Origin: Blakeslea trispora
Taxonomy: Eukaryota; Mucoromycota; Mucoromycetes; Mucorales; Choanephoraceae
Reading direction: 5' to 3'
NCBI GenBank assembly: GCA_025331445.1
Contig: JAIWNE010000193.1
Coordinates: 1 to 38,225, forward strand
DNA length: 38,225 nt
In this document: positions 1-10,185 of the stretch, piece after piece
Position numbering within the stretch: position 1 is the first letter of the stretch
Layout: every line of letters begins with the position of its first letter
Notes under the pieces: model-generated
The model's input: the letters and a program-made list of their open reading frames with translations, nothing else
Databases searched by the model: none
Told to the model about the DNA's origin: nothing
Position numbers and translations under genes: made by a program

Positions 1-1790
1 CACAATTGATCTTCATGATGTACACTCTGCTCTGTTTGCATACAAAACGTAACAAGCACTCTGCATTTCAAACTAGCACAATACAAATAGTGTTGTATAC
101 AGCCTACATTCAATCCTATCTGAGACATTATCTGTAGTGAAATAAAAAAAAAAGCACCAAATAGACTGTATTGTTCTTTATTCAAAAGATTCTGCTCTTC
201 TATACTATTTGTTCTCTTTACTATTTATATGATCTTGCTACGTCCTTGAAGTTGAGTGATCATATTATTTCCGATAGTTCTTGAGCATAATTTTATATTG
301 TTTACAGTAACTACAGTAATAACTATTCCTATTTTCTCTGCTGTTCTCTTTATAATATCATGTTAGACTTATCTATGTGTTTTATATCCATTAGTATACA
401 TATAGCTATCCAGAGATAGTATATGGCTCAGTAATGAAATAGCTGATTTCTATAGGCTTAGATCTCAAAGGTATGTATGAACATATATGGTAACGGATCG
501 ATTACACTTAGACACTTTACTACATTATCTAGATCTAAATGGATACCTAGTTAAACGACCCATCATTATTCATGACCAGATTGACACCTAGCTCAGTCTA
601 AATAGAAGGCATATATTTAAAATAAACGCAGATCAGATTCTATCTATCTTTTTTTTTTTCTTTGTCGTCTTCTGTTTTGATCAACTAATTTGGCTTTAGT
701 TCTCTTATTACATTCTTGTCCCTGTTATGTTTTACGAGTACAACAAAGAGATTGTAAGTGTATGGAATTAGATGTTCTCTGAAGCGTAACAAATGAGATG
801 ATGAGCAAAGCGATAAACCAAAAGCATCTACTCAGGACAACCATACTTGCAATCAAGAAACATTGTAACACAATTATTTATGTGTTAGTGAATAGATATG
901 CGTAACCTAGAAAAAAAAAAACTAGCACAATGCAACTCAAGCATACTGCTGTTCGTGCGACCAATCAATTCCGCGAGATTTAAGGTATTTTGCTATTGTC
1001 TTTTCGCAAATAGCTGGTTATTGTAGTGATAGAAATGACCGACTGACATCACTTATTTTGTATTGTTGAACCTAATGAGGTTTCGGTCAAAAGCATCTTT
1101 CTTTTCTTGCTCCGCATAATTTCGGTGTTGGCTATGTGTCACTGCAATTGTAGAGGAGTTCTATATCCAAAGTCATTAGCTGCATAATAAAGCAAGCTCT
1201 TTCATATTGTCGATTCCCCTTTACTCTCTATTGTATCAGTTATACAAAGAAAGAGAGAGAGAGAGAAAAAGAAAGAAAGAAGCCAAAAATACATGTTGAG
1301 TGATGTGCTACGTCATCATTGTGCTTATCATTATGATTGGTTTTGAGAAAATAGGGAGGAGAAGGCAATTTTCATATAGAGGAAAAAAAAAAATTCGCCC
1401 TATTTTTTTTTCTCTTTTTCCCTTCAAGGGCAAGGTGATTCTTGCTATCGCACAGACTGAGGCAGCTCGTTACTGTTTCTTCAGTAATGCACAGTTGCAA
1501 GAGAGACCGGCGTGAATGACATCTTTTCGATAGACGCGTTGGCTGCTGTTATGTTTGAAAGGGTGCCCTCCTGATTTCGTAGCAGTGTTGGACTTTCTCT
1601 TTTGCTGATCTCTTTCTCCCTTCTCGCATGACTATTCTTTTGCTTTTTAGTCCCCTTCAGTGAGGGAGCAGTAGAGAATAAGAGAGCTAGGAGTTGGAGT
1701 TAAAGGGGAGGATACTCTCACTCGGGATGTGACAGCTTCACTTTTTTTCTTTCTTTCTTTCTTTTTCGTTAGAGAGAGTTAGAGGGAGAG
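1..1790. other. Intergenic, no gene recognised
   Basis: This is AT-rich sequence with frequent stop codons on both strands. The longest open stretch (1300-1515 plus) is 71 codons, has no recognisable motif and runs through A/T homopolymers, so I do not call it. A GA-rich microsatellite lies at about 1251-1285 and T-rich runs occur at about 647-661 and 1741-1766. A CRE-like TACGTCA sits near 1309 but no gene follows within 1.5 kb. It may be the distal flank of a gene beyond the left edge. Confidence 0.5.
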
Positions 1791-2290
1791 AGAGAGGGTG
1801 ATGCCTGGACGTATGCTGGCTACCCTAGTCAAGTGAGAGCTGTGGTTCTTTGAGCTATGGTTCTTTACTAGGCAGGTTCAGACGTGGATATTAGAAGCAA
1901 TTCGGGGAGTGCTTATGGAAGATGAAGAGCGGGGAGGGTACCCCTAGCATACAAGTTATGTTTTCTTCATACGAAATATGACACTCTTTTTCCTTTCGAG
2001 TCTTTGACATATGCGACACTTTGAGGGTATTGGTTACCTTTACTCTCATTGCTTGTCGTCAACCCCTAGGGATCCTCAGTAGGACGTTGGTATGGTCTTC
2101 CCCTGTTTTACCTTACGAGGTCACTCAGGCGGTATCTCGCACCGTGAGCTAGAGAAGAGGGTAGATTGAAGTCAACCTCCACGATTGGTTACCCTTGGAA
2201 ACAGTTGTAACAAACTGGCTAATAGACTTCTAACATTATGTTGTTATAAATCCAATAAATAAACACTTGTTATAAAATCTTACTTTTCTT
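1791..2290. other. Compositionally distinct non-coding island (solo LTR or ncRNA candidate)
   Basis: This block is visibly richer in G and C than its AT-rich surroundings, with repeated ACCC/GGGT and CCTAG-type words, and no open reading frame of note on either strand. It ends abruptly near 2230-2290 in AT-rich sequence with the word GTTATAAA repeated (about 2244 and 2270). It contains a tandem 15-mer (1837-1866) and an inverted heptamer (GTATGCT near 1811, AGCATAC near 1946). I could not define TG...CA ends or a target-site duplication, so a solo LTR is only one possibility; an untranslated RNA gene is another. Confidence 0.3.
1837..1866. repeat. Tandem 15-mer, two copies
   Basis: Two adjacent copies of GAGCTRTGGTTCTTT (1837-1851 and 1852-1866) differ at a single position (G versus A). 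The repeat is inside the GC-richer island and is not part of a reading frame. Confidence 0.8.
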
Positions 2291-2922
2291 TTTTTTTACT
2301 TTTTTTCTTTTTGCTCGCTAAAGATGCATTTCTTGATCACTTAGTTTTGTTGAATGAATAAAAATTCAATCAATTCAGTAAATTGTGCCTACATTTAATA
2401 AACATTCTACTGACTGACACTATTGTGCTCAACTACTGTTACTCTTATGTGATCAAACCTATCTAAATCTACTGCTTGATCAAACCTAATCTCTGCCTTG
2501 CTTGTAACCATATGTGTTAAACATCATACCATACACCAGATTTTAAGCGATTTAACTCCAGAAAATGTTTCGATAGTGACAAAGAACTGCGCCTTATATT
2601 ATTCGGATAATGAATTTGAGAGTTATCCAATAGAGAGGAAATAGAGAGATGGTTTTCAAGTATTGGCCTTAAGATTCCGGAAGAAGAAAAACTGTTCTGT
2701 ATGATCAAGCGAATTGAATGGATCATTTTCAAATAGAAGCTTGATCCCTAGACTCTCTTTTCGGGGCTTCGTAAAATGTCCAAAAGGCAATTGTTTTTTT
2801 TTACTATTTTTTTCGGATTGCAACAAGTTCCGATGATTAAGAAAAAGCATTAATCTTGGCATTTTTTTTCTTTTTTTTTTCCTTTATTATTTGTTTTTTT
2901 AAGCTTATTTTTTCTCTTTTCA

Positions 2923-4104
2923 ATGTCTAAAAGCCAAAGCAACTATTATTACACTTATAGCTCTCCGCCTCTACAGAACAACTCTGGTAGTTCGGAACAA
3001 GAAGTAGACAAAAGCTTAGGTCCGCCTCCATCCTATGACCAAGCACTTCAGCCCCCTCTTTCTTCTTCTTCGTCTTCTTATCATCACAACACAGACGCAT
3101 TAGAAGGTTATTTGCTTGATACCAGTGACACAGCACAACCGGGATCCAACACAAGTGACTATGGACCCATTGATTCAAGTTTCGATCAAAGCACTGCACC
3201 ATTATTACCTAATGATGATTCTCCTTTCCGAGGTAGACCCACTCCTCCAGGTTATTCAGTATATCATGCAAGGCATCAAGTTTCAAAAGATGGAGTTCTT
3301 TCAAGAGATAAGCATATCAATGAAGATGGCGAGGCTTTAGTTCGATTCTTACATCAACATAATACACCACCACGTTTGATCATTCATTTTCACGGTATGT
3401 CTCTCTTTTTTCTTAAAAGGTATTTTACTGTTATGACTGAATTTCATATGATAGGGTATCATGAGGAAACCACTTGGACCATCGAAACTGTTCGTAATCG
3501 TGATGGGGATGAAGTTCAAGAACGTGTGCCTACCACACGTCAAATTGATGACTTTAAATTTGATTTGGATTGTAGTGCGGATGTCTCTCCTGAATGTCAA
3601 GGTATCTATATCTTGCCTGATCCCAAAACCGGGGAGCAAAAGAGACTCAGACAGCTTTGTGACGAATACATTCATTCGAAAAATGCCCTGAAGGAACTCA
3701 AGATGACAAAAGAGATTCAATGGGATTTCGATAATCTGACACGCGCTCTTACATCTGCCATTCGAGATAGTGGGTATTTTGAGTTCATTAATATCACTTA
3801 CAGTCTAGAAAATCAAGAGACTGTTGTCAAGACGGATGAAAAAATCTCAAAATTGGTGGATAACAAGTATGTTCGCTTTTTCTTTTTCATCACTTGTCTA
3901 TGGATCCTTGCTTGGCCTATTGTCTATCTCTTAAAGGCCAAGTTCGGGCATTCCACTCTCAAGAGTTCTTGGAAAATGACTCTCTCTGAAAGAGAATGGT
4001 ATGGACTTCATGTAGAAGAAGTTACAAGAAAGTGTCGTGGGCCTGATTGTTTCTCATCCAGTCGTATTCATCCCAACGGATTTCCTGTCAATATGAGAAT
4101 ATAA
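2923..4104 (+). CDS. Single-pass membrane protein with two PPxY motifs
   Basis: I do not recognise a characterised family. The gene has two exons, 2923-3394 and 3455-4104, giving 373 residues; the 60-nt intron (GTATGT...ATAG) is a multiple of three and stop-free, so an unspliced reading of 393 residues also stays open. The N-terminus (about residues 1-115) is Ser/Pro/Tyr-rich and low-complexity and carries PPSY (35-38) and PPGY (108-111), the ligand type bound by WW domains of Nedd4/Rsp5 ubiquitin ligases. A folded region follows (about 120-290, with HFHGYHEETTW at the splice junction), then one hydrophobic segment (about 297-317) and a charged C-terminal tail with REWYGLHVEEV. There is no signal peptide. 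By inference it could be an Rsp5 adaptor or cargo on an internal membrane. It converges on the next gene with 67 nt between stop codons. The gene is solid; the function is speculative. Confidence 0.85.
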   Translation: MSKSQSNYYYTYSSPPLQNNSGSSEQEVDKSLGPPPSYDQALQPPLSSSSSSYHHNTDALEGYLLDTSDTAQPGSNTSDYGPIDSSFDQSTAPLLPNDDSPFRGRPTPPGYSVYHARHQVSKDGVLSRDKHINEDGEALVRFLHQHNTPPRLIIHFHGMSLFFLKRYFTVMTEFHMIGYHEETTWTIETVRNRDGDEVQERVPTTRQIDDFKFDLDCSADVSPECQGIYILPDPKTGEQKRLRQLCDEYIHSKNALKELKMTKEIQWDFDNLTRALTSAIRDSGYFEFINITYSLENQETVVKTDEKISKLVDNKYVRFFFFITCLWILAWPIVYLLKAKFGHSTLKSSWKMTLSEREWYGLHVEEVTRKCRGPDCFSSSRIHPNGFPVNMRI

Positions 4105-4171
4105 TATACCAATATTTATGCATCCATATAATGTGTTTTAATGAAAACATGAAAGCCCCTTTTTTTCTTAC

Positions 4172-5484
4172 TCAATAATTGGAATAATAATTATTGTGAT
4201 TTGTATAATAGGTTGGTGCTCCATGTTGAACAGGTTGTTCATGTGAATAATAATAGGCTTGATGTTCATTGCCAATTTCGTCTGGAGGTAAATATTTGGC
4301 TTCAAATTGATGTTGAGCATGAGGCTCTTCTGGCAAGATATGATAGTGGTTTCCTTGCGGACCTAATTGCGGTATAGTGGCATCTGCAAATCGCTGGCCT
4401 GTGTGAACATGATCCGATGTCATAGACTGCATGTTAGGCATTTGACGTGGAGGGAAGTCAGTATCGGCCAAACCAAAATCTTCGTATTCAATGGAACGCT
4501 TATCATTATTTCTTCTAGCGCATCCACCCCGTCGATTAATACAGCTGATTAAGCCCCCTACCAAAGCAACACCCACTTTGTTTTTTTTGATCATTAGCTA
4601 TAAGTCCTTTTCAAGACATGATATCCTAACTTACATATACTACCGACAATGGCACCTACAATTGGCCCAGTCTTGTTACTGCTGCTATCACGCGAATCAT
4701 TGGTTTCTTTCGTGCTTGTAGAAGAAGGAAGCAAACCGGATGAGCTAGTGGTTGCAACCGTATTGTCATGATGATTTGAGCTTGTCTCACTGGATGCTGC
4801 CTTGGATGTTTCCTTTGTATTTTCTGAAGAGCTCTTGGTTACTTTTTCATCCTTCTCTGTATGTGTGGTCACTGTAGTAGGCGAAAGGTTACTGTTGGCT
4901 CGATTCGTTTCTTTTGTTGATGGTTTGTTGGGAGGCGTTGTATTATAATTCGCACTATCTGAAGAAACGAAAAAGAAAGACAAGGAAAGTTAATGATAAA
5001 AATAAAGAGAGGGAAAAGAAGTGTGTTATGGAAATCTCCATTCTTTTTTTTTTTCTTTTTTACCAGAACTTGTTTGTGCACTGCTTGTAGTAGCGGTAGT
5101 CATTGGGGGAGGAGGAGGAGGGAAAGGGGAGGATGAAGTAGGAGAGCTAATGGATGATTGTTGTGGTTTTAATGCTGTAGTTGATGTATCACTTACAGAA
5201 GATGTGGATGGAGATGCCTGTGTTGTGGTTACGGGTACTTCAGTTACTAGAGAAGATGCTTCTTTAGATGACTCTGCAGTTGTTAGATGAGAAGGCAATG
5301 TATGTGATGCGGCATCTGTATGGGTAACACTAGTGATAACTGCATTGTTCAATGAACTTTCTTTACGATCTGGATTAGCAATTTGTCTGTCATTGACCAA
5401 ATGAGTGAGATCATTAAGCAATTGGCTTTGAACAAGCACTATCTTTAAGACAAAGAAAAACAAGATCCAATGATAAAAGATCAT
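4172..5484 (-). CDS. Ser/Thr-rich type I membrane protein, cell-wall-sensor-like
   Basis: Three exons (5484-5064, 4958-4635, 4575-4172) give 382 residues. The start is followed by a hydrophobic signal peptide (about 1-20). The ectodomain (about 21-235) is almost entirely Ser, Thr, Asn, Glu and Lys with a proline run, as in O-mannosylated mucin-like stalks. One Gly/Val/Ile-rich transmembrane helix (about 239-261) is followed by a basic stop-transfer CINRR and a cytoplasmic tail of about 120 residues rich in His, Tyr and Asn. This layout matches WSC/Mid2-type surface sensors, but no WSC Cys-rich domain is present, so the role is inferred from architecture only. Intron 2 (59 nt, acceptor AAAG) splits the codon for Leu249 inside the membrane helix; only this acceptor makes the helix continuous. 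An unrelated mucin-like adhesin is an alternative. Confidence 0.75.
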
Positions 5485-5553
5485 GTTTACCAGATAACCA
5501 AAAAAAAAAAAGGGAAAAAAGAAAGAAAAAGAAAGGGAAATAAAAACTAATCT

Positions 5554-7478
5554 TTATTGTTCTTCTAATTTAGGTCTCTTACTCGACTCCTGTCTTTCTT
5601 TTTCTTTTTCTCGGTCTGTCTTGCGAGGAACAAAGGATTCAGTAGCCATAGCAACAGATTGAGCAAGTAAATCCGGTAAGCCTTCTTTTCTTGTTCTACC
5701 AACAATTGCAATATTCTTTGTACTGGGAATTCTCAAGTAATCCTCTTCACATTGAAAACCTGCTTTGGTAGCAATGTCTTTGATGTAATCTGTATAAGCT
5801 CTATACTTGCCTTCAGAAGAAGAAAGAGACAAAGAACGAGTACCATCCAGTCCATAAAAACAACATGGAATCACTACAAATCTAAGTCACTTTAATAACA
5901 GACTCCCCCTTTTTTTTCTCTCCCCCTTTTTTGGTCTGATCTCTTACTTGCAATTTTCTCCTGATTTTTGAGCTATAATGGGGATCCTATGTACATTTTA
6001 ACATATAATGCAGATTTCTCTCTTTTTTTTTTTAATAAACAATTTCTTACCAAGGGACCAATTCATCTGCATGATTTCCAATAAGCCATTCTGTGTTTGG
6101 AAACGTTGTTTTTGCTGGATAAAGTGTCTCGACTGATAAAACTTGAGTGAACAAGACCAAAACAGGATGAATGTTACTTACCACGCAGCATGTCTTTTTG
6201 TTTACATAAAGATGGCCAAATCTTACGGTCTGCAATGTCCAAACCATACCCCTCATACCCCTCATTGACCAAAAGAAAAGTCAATAAGCCATTACCACAA
6301 CCTAAATCAATAAACGTTTGTTTTCTAAGAAAGAAGTGAATTAATGGTCGTCTCTTTGTGTGTATTGCTTCTTTTTACTTTTTTGTCTTTTTCTCTTCTT
6401 CTTTCCAAAGACAGATCAAATAGGTAGCAATTGCGATATCTTCATAGACAAACTTTCTAGGGTCTGTCTTTTCTGTCCAATTACTATAAATAATGAGATA
6501 CAGCTCATCACATACATACAGGGCTTACTTACTTTACTAATTCAGGGCCATATTTTGATTTCATAAGCTGATACATTGCTTGATAAGTATCCTTGGGAAC
6601 CAAGACATCATGATGTGCCTTCTTTTTATAGCCTAATCGTGCTTGTATACACCATTTAAAGAGTTTATGAAGAATGGTCTTGTAGGCGTATTGCTGATAC
6701 ATATAAGTCTAATGATAAAACAAAACGGAGGATCATCACTTACCATTTTAGCATCTATAGCGGTTGCCTCTAAGGGCACAATTTCTAATTTCAGTAACCC
6801 TTTTTCTTGACTGAAAAAAAGAAAACAATGTTAAATCAAATCCTCATGATAATTCCTGAATGATCCTTACTCTGGTTCATCTTTTATAAATGCATAAACA
6901 AGACTATAAGATTGAACCTAACCAATTTAGCTTACATAACTAAGGCCTTCCTTTTTTTTTCTTCTCTATTTTACTTTGGGGTAATAATACGGTATATCTT
7001 TTGCATGTTCAACCAGAGGTGTATAAACCACTCTTGCTTCTTCGTCTAATTATTTCTGACTTGAGCTAATCTTGAAAATTTATTTGACGCATTGCTTACC
7101 TGTCTCAAATAATTCAACTTTTTCATGCAAAATAGCATCTTTTTGCTTGCGTTTAGGTATCAAGGTACGTAGGGTCGTTTCAACCGTACAGCCATGTTCC
7201 TTATCCAACACAACGAATGATTCGATCTCTGCCTTTTCAATAGGTGGGATTACAAATTGAGGTTCAAGTGTCCAACGTCTCTATACATTGTTAGCATGGT
7301 AACACACACGCTTGTTTATCTATTTTTTTTTTACCGCTGTTTTACAAAACTCAAGTCGACTGGTAGGTACGATCTGCTCAGCTAGAACATAACGTTCATC
7401 CACTATTTTAGGCTCTTCAAAATAGAGCTTGGGCGAAAATTGTTGAAATAGACTTTGTGGATCGAGATCGTCTGTCAT
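5554..7478 (-). CDS. TRM44: tRNA (uracil-2'-O-)-methyltransferase Trm44
   Basis: This AdoMet-dependent enzyme makes 2'-O-methyluridine at position 44 of tRNA-Ser in the cytosol. Eleven exons: 7478-7335, 7280-7100, 7045-6975, 6917-6871, 6810-6744, 6708-6533, 6483-6379, 6324-6182, 6132-6051, 5986-5948 and 5881-5554, giving 460 residues. Family hallmarks in order are NWTEKTDPRKFVYEDIAIA (about 230-248), the methyltransferase motif I FIDLGCGNG (268-276), NHADELVPWIP and the PCCFY motif (357-361). The C-terminus is a charged tail rich in Lys and Glu. Exon 10 is only 39 nt and exon 4 only 47 nt; both are required to join conserved blocks (VPWIP, and PKVQSY before LVYAF). The start is the first ATG, 98 nt from the divergently transcribed Nudix gene. 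Identity is firm; individual splice sites are inferred. Confidence 0.92.
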
Positions 7479-7576
7479 TTAAGAGAAAAGAGAAAAAATA
7501 ATAAAGGAGTAAAGAAGTGAAAGCTACACTATGTGACTGTTGAGATTCTTTTTTTCTTTTCTTTTCTTTATAAGAG
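7479..7576. promoter_or_regulatory. Bidirectional promoter between TRM44 and the Nudix gene
   Basis: Only 98 nt separate the two start codons, so the core promoters and leaders of both genes must lie here or overlap coding sequence. The stretch is purine-rich on the TRM44 side and a CTTTT-type pyrimidine run on the Nudix side. No clear TATA box is seen. Confidence 0.55.
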
Positions 7577-8132
7577 ATGAACGGAACGTATCGCGCTGTA
7601 TCTAGTATTATCTTGCGACGTTTACCGGTTAAAAACAAAACATCATGTCATGACATGGGCCTCAAGGACATTTCTCGTAAACCCACTGAGCCACTCTTTC
7701 TCGTGGTCAAAAAGCCACGTAAGGATCATGCCTGGCAGTTCCCTCAAGGTGGACAAGACCCGGGAGAGACAGGTCCCGAAGCAGCCTTAAGAGAACTAGA
7801 GGAAGAATGTGGCTCTGACTTGAAAGTTCAATTGGTGGATACAGTACATGAAATAGGAGTCTATCAATACCCATTCCCTGATCATTTTAGACGTAAAAAA
7901 CAATATTTAGGTGCCAAGGTAAATGTTTTATAAGAAGCAAAGAGCATGAGTCTATAACTTTACTGCCTTCCAAAAAAAAATATACAAGGTTTCCTTTTAT
8001 CGAGCAGATTGGATATCAGGTCAATGTGAGCCTGATGGAAAAGAAATTGTTGATTTTGCATGGCTTACGCGTCAAGAACTGATGGATCTTGTAGATCCTG
8101 CTTATCAACAGGCCATTCAGCCTTGTCTGTAA
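7577..8132 (+). CDS. Nudix protein, mL46 (MRPL46)-like
   Basis: Two exons (7577-7918, 7989-8132; 70-nt intron, AAG at both exon ends) give 161 residues. The canonical Nudix box G-x5-E-x7-REUXEExG is complete: GGQDPGE, then RELEEECGS (about residues 77-99). Flanking blocks, WQFPQGG before the box and GAKVSFYRADWISG and FAWLTRQEL after it, match the Nudix-fold mitochondrial large-subunit protein mL46, whose metazoan and yeast members have lost the catalytic Glu residues and are longer at the N-terminus. Here the catalytic residues look intact and the protein is short, so it could be a free hydrolase, a compact mL46 or a paralogue. The N-terminus (RAVSSIILRRLP) is basic and hydrophobic and might serve mitochondrial import. 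Its last 68 coding nt overlap the end of the opposite-strand ASNSD1-like gene. Confidence 0.85.
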
Positions 8133-10126
8133 GTTTATGTTGGCCCTTTTCGGATCGTGTCTCGCCTGTCATCTTGGCCGTCTTGGCACCAAACTGAATG
8201 GCGCGTTTCCAGTTTCGACTGGATTCCACTAGACCTAATTGACAGGCTAGATGTCTCAATAAAAGCTTTTCACCAATACCTCGGCTGTATCTCAAATCCA
8301 TCTTGAGTTCAATGGGCTGTCTACAGAGCCAGTCGACTACTTTGGTACTGAGAAAGGGGAAACGGACTTCTTTACCATGATCTGACATGATACGATCATC
8401 TCTGCCTAAATTACGTGTGGCAATACGATCCACATCCAATTGAGTCTATCATTATATGAATGAGCCCTATATTTAAACACACAATCATTTCAGTTTTTAC
8501 CTCTTGAATCAAACGTTCCCAACTACCATGACGAAAGGCTTCACGATGTCTTAAATAACCACCTAATTGTTCATCTGCACCTAATCCTGAAAGCAAGACA
8601 CGAGCATGACTTTCATAGGCTTCCACAGCTCCTTCTCTTACAATCACACCTCGACCTCTTGAAGCAAACCAAAAGGCCATAGCAATACTCTAATATCCAT
8701 AGCATAAGCAAAAAAAAAAGTATCCCAATATCGAAAATAAACTATTACCAAATCCATCACTGTATCCAGAGGAAACATACGATCAATAATACACTGACGA
8801 TGCTCCATTGCCTCTGTATAGGGTACATTGATTTCCACAAACTGCCATGTTCGTTCAGGAGCAATCTTTCTTAATTCCTCTACACCTTTTCTTCCAGTCA
8901 ATCGATCGGGTGTATCATACATGGGCTTCTGCTGAGGTTTCTTCTTGTTCTTTGTTTTGGCTTGTTCACTTCGAGGATTCTCAAAGGCTACATTCAACAA
9001 ATCAATCGATTCAGACAGAGGTAAATAACGATGAGCCAAGGCAGCTAACGAAATGCAATCCAATCCTCCCGAAAACAAGATGGCCACACGAGCCTGTTGT
9101 CCTTTTGAACTTTAAATAGAGTCAGTCAAGAAATTCCTCAGGAGAAACGAATTACTATAGATGCTCTTCTTACTCAAGATGAGGTATGTCTGCTACCCGT
9201 TGTTGAACAGAGGTAGCTAAGACAGCTCTAAATTGATCGATGGCTTGTTGCATAGTTTCATCTATTTCAGGCATTGTATCCGGATCTGCCACAGGTACAG
9301 GCAATGAAGGTAAATCTGTATTTAGCCTAGGAAAAGGAAACATCTAATCCCTAGCACTGTCAAATCACTTTCTTCACCCTTTCTTATATAGATCACTCAC
9401 CAGCGTTTTTGGTTGCTTGGTTTCAAATGTCCAAGGAAACAACTGAATATCCTCACTTGCCTTGTACTGATGCAAATCAATGGCATAGATGCCCTTAGCA
9501 GGTACCTCTTCCCATCGACTCCCCTGTCCTGCTCTTCCTACCGAACTCAACAGAAAGGGCGATGATGGATGCCACAAAAGGGATCGACGTCCAAGACAGT
9601 CTCTACCAAAATAGATGATTTGATGAGATGCTCTATAGTACACAAAGGCAAAGGGGCCTTCAATCTGTTGCATGGTTGACAAAATAGCTTCTTCTGTTTC
9701 AGCTGCCTCTAATTGATCCATCAATGTCTGTGTATCATTTTGACCTACAGGTACCTAACAAGAAAAAAAAAGAGAGTAAGTATCGAAAGTGGTTAATTGT
9801 CATTCTCACTTTACGGATAATCCATCAAATATTTCACCGTTCCAACACAAGATGTTGTTGGATCGAGTGAGTGGTTGAGGAACTACTTTGGGACCTCTTA
9901 GGTGAAGGACAGTAGAGTAGAATTGTAAGTGATGATGTTCCGTTTGAACTTGAATCAGCTGTTGTGCATCAGGACCTAACTAATCATTAGCACATAATCC
10001 ACCTTGTTTCTTCTTTTTTTTTTTTCTAATTGGCTTACCTCTTTGTGTGTTCAATTGAGCAAGGAGCTGCCATTCTTCTTGATCTATCCGATCTTGACTT
10101 TCAAGAGAAAATAAAATCCCACACAT
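8065..10126 (-). CDS. ASNSD1: Asparagine synthetase domain-containing protein, ASNSD1 type
   Basis: Seven exons (10126-10039, 9975-9815, 9754-9401, 9343-9174, 9109-8749, 8689-8501, 8445-8065) give 567 residues. The start is fixed by MCGI: after Met removal Cys2 is the nucleophile of class II glutamine amidotransferases, and the glutaminase-like domain (WNGEIFDG, FVYYRASHQIIYFGRDCLGR) fills about residues 2-200. An asparagine-synthase-like domain follows, with PP-loop SGGLDC (271-276), LLNVAFENP and LLSGLGADEQLGGY. In authentic asparagine synthetases the loop ends in Ser; here it is Cys. The ASNSD1 family is widespread and poorly characterised, and asparagine synthesis by it is unproven. The 3' end runs 68 nt into the Nudix coding sequence on the opposite strand. 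The start lies 59 nt from the TMX-like gene. Confidence 0.9.
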
Positions 10127-10185
10127 GTAGAAAAAAAAAGAGGCGTGTTTTATTTTATTTTTTTATTTTTTTTAACTTTCTTTTA
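10127..10185. promoter_or_regulatory. Bidirectional promoter, ASNSD1-like / TMX-like
   Basis: The 59 nt between divergent start codons consist almost wholly of an A-run and a T-rich block (TTTTATTTTA type). It must contain or abut both transcription starts. No specific factor site is visible. Confidence 0.5.

Noticed and set aside
1741..1766. Pyrimidine/purine microsatellites as possible regulatory elements
   Set aside because: Such tracts occur throughout the window with no fixed relation to genes, apart from those listed in leaders.
2517..2862. Two overlapping 68-71 codon frames upstream of the PPxY gene
   Set aside because: Overlapping frames with no motif, splice logic or codon regularity; best treated as 5' flank.
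7072..7260. 62-codon plus-strand frame
   Set aside because: Shadow of TRM44 exon 2 on the opposite strand.
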